A stretch of DNA of 64,000 nucleotides from contig CABRIF010000001.1 of the NCBI GenBank assembly GCA_902470925.1, forward strand, positions 13,109 through 77,108, written 5' to 3'. Both the position numbers and the translations under genes were made by a program. Numbering within the stretch: position 1 is the stretch's first letter; the number at the start of each line of letters is the position of its first letter. Positions 58,965 to 64,000 of this stretch are shown in pieces. Origin of the DNA: an uncultured Collinsella sp. (GTDB lineage: Bacteria > Actinomycetota > Coriobacteriia > Coriobacteriales > Coriobacteriaceae). The notes below the pieces were generated by a model, which saw only the letters and a program-made list of their open reading frames with translations, was not told the DNA's origin and ran no database searches.

Positions 58965-59462
58965 ATGCGCGCACGGCTACCGGGACGGGGACGTGGATTG
59001 GCGGCGCTTGCGGTTTGCGTGGTGACGGTGCTATGCGCGCTGCTGCTCGCGGGGCTCCTGCCCGCCGGTCCGGGCGATTCCGATGAAAGCGGGGATGCGG
59101 ATGCCGGGCTCGCCGGAACGCCGGTGAGCCCGGGCGCGGAGGTCGAGACGACGGGGTCGGCGTTTTTGAAGGACCTGGAGGGCGCTGCGACCAAGGCGGA
59201 GGCGGCACCCGCAGCCGCCTGCACGGCGTGTTGGGAGGAGCCCCGTGCACTGCCTGCTGTGGCGAGCGACCTGCTTGAGGCGTATCGGGAGGCTGGGGTG
59301 GCATCGCCGGTGGTGAGCGGTTATCTCGACTTGAAGGGCAACGCGTGGGCCGCGGTGATGCAGGGCGCTGCGGGATGGTCGGATGTGGTGCTCGTTCGAA
59401 CCGAGGACGACTCGGCGAGCAGCGTGCGTGTGACGCGGCTGCTGCCGACACATGAGGGGTGA
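58965..59462 (+). CDS. Membrane-anchored protein of unknown function in the Tad operon
   Basis: This 165-residue protein has one N-terminal membrane helix or signal anchor (LAALAVCVVTVLCALLLAGL) and an exported domain (SDLLEAYREAGVASPVVSGY; GNAWAAVMQGAAGWSDVVLV). An acidic linker of about 60 residues separates them. No family was recognised. ATG 58965 has no strong ribosome site, so it may be coupled to the pilin gene 9 bp upstream. A pilus-associated envelope role is inferred from the operon. Confidence 0.65.
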   Translation: MRARLPGRGRGLAALAVCVVTVLCALLLAGLLPAGPGDSDESGDADAGLAGTPVSPGAEVETTGSAFLKDLEGAATKAEAAPAAACTACWEEPRALPAVASDLLEAYREAGVASPVVSGYLDLKGNAWAAVMQGAAGWSDVVLVRTEDDSASSVRVTRLLPTHEG

Positions 59463-59878
59463 TCGATGGGATGCGAAAGGATGCGGGGGCGGCAGAGGTC
59501 GCCGCGATACGGTCGAGGGGTGAACGCGGTGCGGATTGCTGCACGGCGGCGGGGGCCGCTGTGGCTGGCGCGAGGCCCGAGCGTAAGACGGGGTGCCGTG
59601 CGGACGCCTCGGGTGGCGGAGATAGCGGAAGGGAGGGCCTTTGTGGCACGAGGGCGCGTTCGCCCCGGACGGCGAAATCGTATGCCGACCTGCTGCGCGA
59701 GGCGCGTGCCCAAGGTACGGTCGAGTATGCCCTCACCACGGTGGTGTTCCTGTCGATCATGGTTGCATGCGCTGCGTTGTGGCGAGCGGCGGCGGATGGG
59801 ACGCTGGGTCGCATCGCGGCCCAGGCGGCCTCGCATGTGCTCGACGGATCCGGGGCAATCGACATCGCGCTGTATTGA
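59459..59878 (+). CDS. Second pilin-like (Flp/TadE-type) protein with long leader
   Basis: This 139-residue frame ends with a prepilin-like segment EARAQGTVEYALTTVVFLSI followed by a short hydrophilic tail (RAAADGTLGRIAAQAASHVL). Cleavage after Gly in AQG-TVEYA would leave about 53 residues, so it may be a minor pilin. The first 80 residues are basic, Arg/Gly/Ala-rich and unlike a normal leader, so the true start may lie further in; GTG 59459 overlaps the previous stop (GTGA) and ATG 59471 is an alternative. A prepilin peptidase is required but not present in this window. Confidence 0.7.
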   Translation: MIDGMRKDAGAAEVAAIRSRGERGADCCTAAGAAVAGARPERKTGCRADASGGGDSGREGLCGTRARSPRTAKSYADLLREARAQGTVEYALTTVVFLSIMVACAALWRAAADGTLGRIAAQAASHVLDGSGAIDIALY

Positions 59879-59879
59879 C

Positions 59880-60383
59880 GTGGTGCGCGAGGTGTCCGCG
59901 CAGGCGACCGTGGAGGCGGCGGTGCTGCTGCCGTGCTTTTTGACGGTGCTGCTCGTGATGATGCAGCCGGTCTGCTTGCTCTATACACGCTGCGTCATGG
60001 AGTCGGCCGCCGCCCAGACGGCTCGTCTGATGGTGACGGCACTGCCGTCGGAGGACGGGGGCGCCGATGCCTATCGGGCATTCGCCCTGCGGCGGCTGGC
60101 GGCCGTGCCTGACCTTGCTATCTTCCATGCGGGCGGACCGAACGCTTGGACGATCGATGCCCGGCATGCAGAGGACACCGGGGGCGAGGTGTCCGTGTCA
60201 ATAGAGGGGGCGGTGCAGCCCCTGCCGGTGATTGGGGTGTTTGCCGGCGCATTCGCCGACCTCAACGCGCAGGGTGATGCGGTGCTGCGCGTTGAGGTCT
60301 CATTCGAGGGGAGGCCGGAATGGCTGGAGGGGAACTACGATGCGTGGGTTGAAGCGTGGGGGCAGCAGTCGCTGGGGAATTGA
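59880..60383 (+). CDS. TadE-like pseudopilin
   Basis: This 167-residue protein has the TadE N terminus VSAQATVEAAVLLPCFLTVL followed by LVMMQPVCLLYTRCVMESA, a single membrane helix with the conserved Glu. The rest is exported. GTG 59880 is the assumed start, 2 bp past the previous stop, with GTG 59883 as an alternative; there is no clear ribosome site and coupling is likely. TadE/TadF-type proteins are processed like pilins and help pilus assembly. Confidence 0.78.
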   Translation: MVREVSAQATVEAAVLLPCFLTVLLVMMQPVCLLYTRCVMESAAAQTARLMVTALPSEDGGADAYRAFALRRLAAVPDLAIFHAGGPNAWTIDARHAEDTGGEVSVSIEGAVQPLPVIGVFAGAFADLNAQGDAVLRVEVSFEGRPEWLEGNYDAWVEAWGQQSLGN

Positions 60384-62400
60384 CCTGTTTATCGAGGATG
60401 GTGCCTACACGACGGTGGGGTCGGCGGTGGCCATCTTGATGGTGCTGGCGTTGCTGCTGTCTGCCTCGCTGGCAGTGTGGACGTCCTCGCGCGCAAGCGA
60501 TGTGCAGCCGAGCGCCGACGCGACGGCGCTTGCGGGTGCCAATGTCGTCGCGTCCTACCATACGGCGGCAACGGTGGTCGATGCCAGCGTGCTGAGTATG
60601 GGTCTGGCGGGGTTCACAATGGCGGGTGTGGGCTTGGTGGGCCTGCTTGTGCCCGGCGCGCATGCTGCAGCCGCCAAGACGATCGACGCGGGCGTGCGCA
60701 TGATCAAGCTGAGAAATCAGTTCGCCGCTTCGGCATCGAAGGGATTGAAGCAGCTCGAGACCTCGTTGCCCTATCTCGTCGCGGCGAACGCGACGAGGAC
60801 GTGTGTGGCTCAGGATACCGAGCGCGTGTCCTATGCCGGCACGGCGCTCGCCGTTCCTCGAACGAGCGCCTCGGAGTTTCCGGCGCTTGAGGGCGACGGC
60901 ATAGCAACCGACGCGCTCGAAGGCGCCTCGGGTGAGCTCGATCAGGCGGCTCAAGACCTGGCCGAGGCAGCCCAGCGGACCGCGCAGGCAAAGGAGCGTG
61001 CCTGGCTGGCCGACTGCGGGCAGGAAGGGGTGAATATGCAGGAGCGGGCGGGAAAGCTCTCGGGGATATCGGATGTCGACAATCCTGACTTCGCCTCCAG
61101 CCTTACTTGGAATCCGCAGGTTGCCCTTGCGCGGACGCGCGCCTATTACCGCTGGCGTCTCGAGCACAACGCTGCCGAAGGAAGCGGCGTGGAGGCGCAG
61201 GCGGACGCTGCCGCGCGTCGTGCGTTCTACGCGTATGCGCTCGATCGGTTCGAGCGCGCGTCGGTGGCCGAGGTTGACGGGCGCATCGTCTCGACCGTCG
61301 AATTGCTGCCCAAAAACACCGAGGAGGTGCGCGCAACGGCGCTCTATACCGACGCCGTGTGGCCATCAACGGCCGAGCCAGACGGCCTGACCCTGCATTA
61401 TGGCGCCGATTGCCCGGGGGCCACGGGAGGTGCCGGTCCGATGCTCGCGGTGTCGTCCATCGAGACCGGGCAGGCGCGTGAATGCTCGACCTGCCGCTTC
61501 GGTGTGGGGGATTTGGGAAAGGCGCCGGCGGCCTCGACCTCGATCGACAACGGCTTCGAGTACCATCTGCGCGCCTTCACGTTGGCTTTGAACGAGTATG
61601 TGGATGCGCGCAACGCGGAGCTCGAGCTCGAGCGGGCTGCCCAGGGAAAGGCGGAGCAGGCGGGCGATGCGTTCGACGAGGCGATCTCGGCGCTCGCCAA
61701 CAAGCGTCCGCGAATCGCGCCTCCTGGGCGGTACGGCTGCGTGGCGATCGTGACCGCAGGAGAGCTCGCCCCCTCCGGAGAGCTCGACACGCCGTTTGCC
61801 GCCGGCGAGGAGGTGCCTGCCCGTGGAGCGGTGTCTGCCGCCGCGCTCGCCCCCGATGCCGCGACGCGGGAGAACAACGTGCTGGCGAGTTTTTTCTCAT
61901 CGGTCGAGGAGCGGGTGGGAACGGATGGGCCGGCCGGTTTGGTCGATAGCGTCATGGACCTTTGGGGCGACCTGCTCGTGTCGTATGGCGATGCGGCGGA
62001 GGGGCTTGGCGGCGTGACGGATGGGTTGCTGGAGGGTCTTGATTCAATCGGGGCGGGTCCGGTGGCGCGGTGGCTGGGCGACCGCATCACGGGCGTCATG
62101 AAGGGCTTGGGGCTGGAGCCGGTCGACTTGAGCCTGCGCAAACCGGTGTTGACCGACACCTCCTGCGTGCTGTCGCGTTCAGGTGCCGATGGGCTGGCGA
62201 GCGTGCAGGACATGCTGCGATCGATTCCCGCTGGCGCGACCGATCCGGCTGCCATTCTCGAGGCGGTGGGGTATGAGGTGGGCAACTACCTCACGGGCCT
62301 CGAGTTCACGGTTGCCGAGATTCCGTTGCCAACGGGCGGCTCGATTCCGCTGACGATACGGTTGCGTGATCTTGTGGGGGCGGGAGGCGACGGGCAATGA
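60340..62400 (+). CDS. Large TadG-like Flp pilus-assembly protein
   Basis: This 686-residue protein has one N-terminal membrane helix (TTVGSAVAILMVLALLLSAS) within a TadG/TadE-like opening, then ASDVQPSADATALAGANVVA. A second hydrophobic stretch (LAGFTMAGVGLVGLLVPGAH) follows. The large exported domain is Ala/Glu-rich, with coiled-coil-like segments (LDQAAQDLAEAAQRTAQAKE; NAELELERAAQGKAEQAGDA) and a Cys pair (ECSTCRFG). No von Willebrand domain was seen, unlike many TadG proteins. ATG 60340 follows GGAGGGG and overlaps the previous gene by 44 bp. It is the largest structural component of this operon. Confidence 0.8.
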   Translation: MRGLKRGGSSRWGIDLFIEDGAYTTVGSAVAILMVLALLLSASLAVWTSSRASDVQPSADATALAGANVVASYHTAATVVDASVLSMGLAGFTMAGVGLVGLLVPGAHAAAAKTIDAGVRMIKLRNQFAASASKGLKQLETSLPYLVAANATRTCVAQDTERVSYAGTALAVPRTSASEFPALEGDGIATDALEGASGELDQAAQDLAEAAQRTAQAKERAWLADCGQEGVNMQERAGKLSGISDVDNPDFASSLTWNPQVALARTRAYYRWRLEHNAAEGSGVEAQADAAARRAFYAYALDRFERASVAEVDGRIVSTVELLPKNTEEVRATALYTDAVWPSTAEPDGLTLHYGADCPGATGGAGPMLAVSSIETGQARECSTCRFGVGDLGKAPAASTSIDNGFEYHLRAFTLALNEYVDARNAELELERAAQGKAEQAGDAFDEAISALANKRPRIAPPGRYGCVAIVTAGELAPSGELDTPFAAGEEVPARGAVSAAALAPDAATRENNVLASFFSSVEERVGTDGPAGLVDSVMDLWGDLLVSYGDAAEGLGGVTDGLLEGLDSIGAGPVARWLGDRITGVMKGLGLEPVDLSLRKPVLTDTSCVLSRSGADGLASVQDMLRSIPAGATDPAAILEAVGYEVGNYLTGLEFTVAEIPLPTGGSIPLTIRLRDLVGAGGDGQ

Positions 62401-62867
62401 GGGCGTGCGTTCGGTTGCGGGAAGCGCGGGCGCAGGCGACCGTGGAGATGGCGGTGGTGACACCGGTGCTCATCGTGCTCGCGCTCATCGTATACAACCT
62501 CATGGTGTTCATGGCGGCAACCGCCCGATTCGATCGCGTTGCCCCGGATGCGGTGCTCGCCCATGCGGTTTCGCCTGTATCCGATGGGGAGGCTGCCGCC
62601 TCGGGCGCCGACGCCGTGCGGCTCCAGCTCGAGCGCGCCATGGAGGGGTATGCGGTTGAAATCGAGGTCGTTGAGGAGACGGGTGACGCGGAAAGCGATG
62701 CGCTGTTGAGCTTGGTGGGAGCGCAGCGCACCTATCGGTGCGCTATGGTGTATCGACCCTGGCCGCAAGGGCTGAGCATTGCGGGGGTGTCGATGGGGGC
62801 GCCGCTATCCTTGCGGCATGAGCGACCCGTAACTGTCGATCCATGGAGGCCGGGGGTGGTTATGTGA
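62397..62867 (+). CDS. TadE-like pseudopilin
   Basis: This 156-residue protein has the TadE N terminus EARAQATVEMAVVTPVLIVL, with a single hydrophobic helix (LIVLALIVYNLMVFMAATAR), then an exported domain. The ATG overlaps the stop of the TadG-like gene by 4 bp and the stop overlaps the next start. It is one of three proteins in the operon with the AQ(A/G)TVE motif, presumably all processed by one prepilin peptidase. Confidence 0.8.
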   Translation: MRACVRLREARAQATVEMAVVTPVLIVLALIVYNLMVFMAATARFDRVAPDAVLAHAVSPVSDGEAAASGADAVRLQLERAMEGYAVEIEVVEETGDAESDALLSLVGAQRTYRCAMVYRPWPQGLSIAGVSMGAPLSLRHERPVTVDPWRPGVVM

Positions 62868-63442
62868 GGGGATGGTCGGTGAGGGGTATGGAGGCGTTGC
62901 TGCGTCTTGGCACGCGGGTGCCGGAGCGCATGCGGGCATGGTGGCGCGCACATGATGGGAGGCGTGGCCGCGATGAGAGATGCACTTGCGATGAGGAATG
63001 TGCCCGCAGCGAGAGGCGCGTTTGCAAAGGGCGCGCGGAGCTTGCGGGGAAGCGACGGCGCGCCGAGAGGCCTGGGCACACGGAGCTGCCGTCTCGCACG
63101 GTGGCCGTTGGTCAAGCCTTGAAGGAGCTGGGGTGGAAGGGGGAGCCGGAGTTTGCAGATTCGTTTTCCGCCCGGTTGGTCGGCTTGATGCCCGGAGTGC
63201 GCGCGGGCGAGCTGGCGGGGGCGCGCATCATGGTGTTTTGGGGGTGCGGATCGGTCCACACGTGCTTCATGCATGACGCGATCGACGTTGCCTTCATCGA
63301 CGGGGAGGGCTGTGTGCTGCGGCTGTGCCGACGCATGGTGCCGTGGCGCATCGTGGCGTGTCCGGGTGCCGTTGCGGTAATTGAGCGCTTGGCAATCGGA
63401 GGAGGTGAGGGGGCGGATGGAGCGCGGACGGCTGGCATATAG
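62864..63442 (+). CDS. DUF192-family protein at the end of the Tad operon
   Basis: This 192-residue protein has a basic N-terminal half (residues 1-75) and a DUF192 domain in the C-terminal half: FSARLVGLMPGVRAGELAGA, IMVFWGCGSVHTCFMHDAID, then VAFIDGEGCVLRLCRR. DUF192 genes often close Tad operons in actinobacteria, though their role is unknown. GTG 62864 overlaps the previous stop (GTGA); ATG 62843 and ATG 62888 are alternatives. The usual signal peptide is not evident. Confidence 0.75.
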   Translation: MRGWSVRGMEALLRLGTRVPERMRAWWRAHDGRRGRDERCTCDEECARSERRVCKGRAELAGKRRRAERPGHTELPSRTVAVGQALKELGWKGEPEFADSFSARLVGLMPGVRAGELAGARIMVFWGCGSVHTCFMHDAIDVAFIDGEGCVLRLCRRMVPWRIVACPGAVAVIERLAIGGGEGADGARTAGI

Positions 63443-63599
63443 AAGAAAAAGCGCGCAACAGCTTTTCGGGCAATCGCTTCTCGACCGGGACGCGCTATCC
63501 GATGCAGCTCGGGGAGCAACGGGGTTTCGGCCGCCGGGGCCCGGCGGCCGGGGTCCCGAAGGGCCATGGGGCGACATGCGGGTTATAGGAGGGTTGTAA
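63417..63599 (+). CDS. Possible small ORF after the DUF192 gene
   Basis: This 60-residue frame starts MERGRLAYRRKSAQQLFGQS. It has a very good ribosome site (GGAGGTGAGGGGG) and overlaps the DUF192 gene by 26 bp. Its second half runs through a GC-rich palindrome (CGGCCGCCGG with CCGGCGGCCG, 63528-63550), which gives a Gly/Pro-rich end and casts doubt on it. Confidence 0.3.
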   Translation: MERGRLAYRRKSAQQLFGQSLLDRDALSDAARGATGFRPPGPGGRGPEGPWGDMRVIGGL

Positions 63600-63740
63600 G
63601 ACAGCATGTGCCTTGTAGGGCAACATGCGCGTTCGGCTACTGCTGCCCATCCGGCGGGGCTTTGAAGGCGGGCGCCGGCTTCGCCGGGCAGAAGCGAAGC
63701 GTCTTCGCAGGATGGGAGCGAAGCGCTATGCCGGGAAATG
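63600..63740. other. Gap between the Tad operon and the tRNA terminator
   Basis: No gene was found. GAAGCGAAGCGTCTTCGC and neighbouring GAGCGAAGCGC repeats are present near 63695-63730. Confidence 0.35.
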
Positions 63741-63762
63741 AAAAGGCCTCCCGAAGGAGGCC
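63741..63762 (-). terminator. Terminator of tRNA-Phe
   Basis: On the minus strand GGCCTCC-TTCG-GGAGGCC is a perfect 7-bp stem with a UUCG tetraloop followed by TTTT. It starts 17 bp after the tRNA 3' end. Confidence 0.8.
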
Positions 63763-63778
63763 CGTACATACACGAGGG

Positions 63779-63851
<73 letters not shown>

Positions 63852-64000
63852 ACGTGTCAGGCTGTCAAAGACAGCTCGATTACTATACCAAATTGAGCGG
63901 AGGGGTCAAGAGAAAAGTTTCCAATTCCTTTTCTGCGTTCGCGTGCGTTGATTTCCAACCTTAGCGAAACACTTCCAACACTCAGCGCGACATGTATCGC

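Overview
The window is high-GC DNA (about 63-66 percent by eye) with AGGAGG-type ribosome binding sites and frequent GTG/TTG starts. It carries several PTS systems, DeoR-type regulators, an LPxTG-anchored glycosidase and a compact Tad/Flp pilus locus without an outer-membrane secretin. This combination suggests a saccharolytic gut actinobacterium of the Coriobacteriia, most like Collinsella. That assignment is inferred from gene content and codon style, not from a marker gene.

Layout. 0-7 kb: the 3' part of a DUF5107/TPR protein, a PfkB sugar kinase, a divergent DeoR repressor and a class II sugar-bisphosphate aldolase, with palindromes in the promoters. 7.7-15.6 kb: a DeoR regulator facing an L-ascorbate operon (EIIA, EIIC, EIIB, an unknown beta-propeller-like gene, UlaG, UlaE, UlaF). 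It lacks the decarboxylase UlaD. Three TTTCTGAACG boxes lie between the divergent units. 15.8-19.2 kb: an initiator tRNA followed by an accessory patch with a small minus-strand XRE operon, an IS3 remnant, a Fic/VbhA-like toxin-antitoxin pair, and orphan or decayed frames. 19.7-24.6 kb: a mannose-family PTS (IIA, IIB, a frameshifted IIC, IID), a small membrane protein, a MarR regulator and a cupin-type glucose-6-phosphate isomerase.

24.6-25.5 kb is a striking gene-free array of about 30-41 bp repeats arranged in inverted orientation around a hairpin. A short copy of the same element sits at 19.2 kb. 25.8-52.5 kb is mostly ordinary chromosome: GNAT acetyltransferase, EamA transporter, RecQ, GH84 O-GlcNAcase (surface anchored), MetA, 5-FTHF cyclo-ligase, a hypoxanthine-DNA-glycosylase-like protein, an M16C protease, a NERD protein, PcrA/UvrD, pyruvate kinase, a YhcH-family protein, a calcium-type P-ATPase, a DUF234-type ATPase behind a perfect 18-bp inverted repeat, and RsgA.

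52.5-53.5 kb holds two sets of tandem repeats. 53.5-63.4 kb is one tightly overlapping Tad operon: CpaB/RcpC, TadZ, TadA, TadB, TadC, an Flp pilin, a membrane protein, a second pilin-like protein, two TadE-like proteins, a large TadG-like protein and a DUF192 protein. A tRNA-Phe gene on the minus strand closes the window.

Functionally the window pairs sugar uptake and catabolism (ascorbate PTS, mannose-family PTS, PfkB kinase, aldolase, pyruvate kinase) with host-contact functions (O-GlcNAcase, Tad pilus). The best candidates for something undescribed are the inverted 41-bp repeat family, the ascorbate operon with a propeller protein and no UlaD, and the single-base C-run frameshift in the PTS IIC gene.
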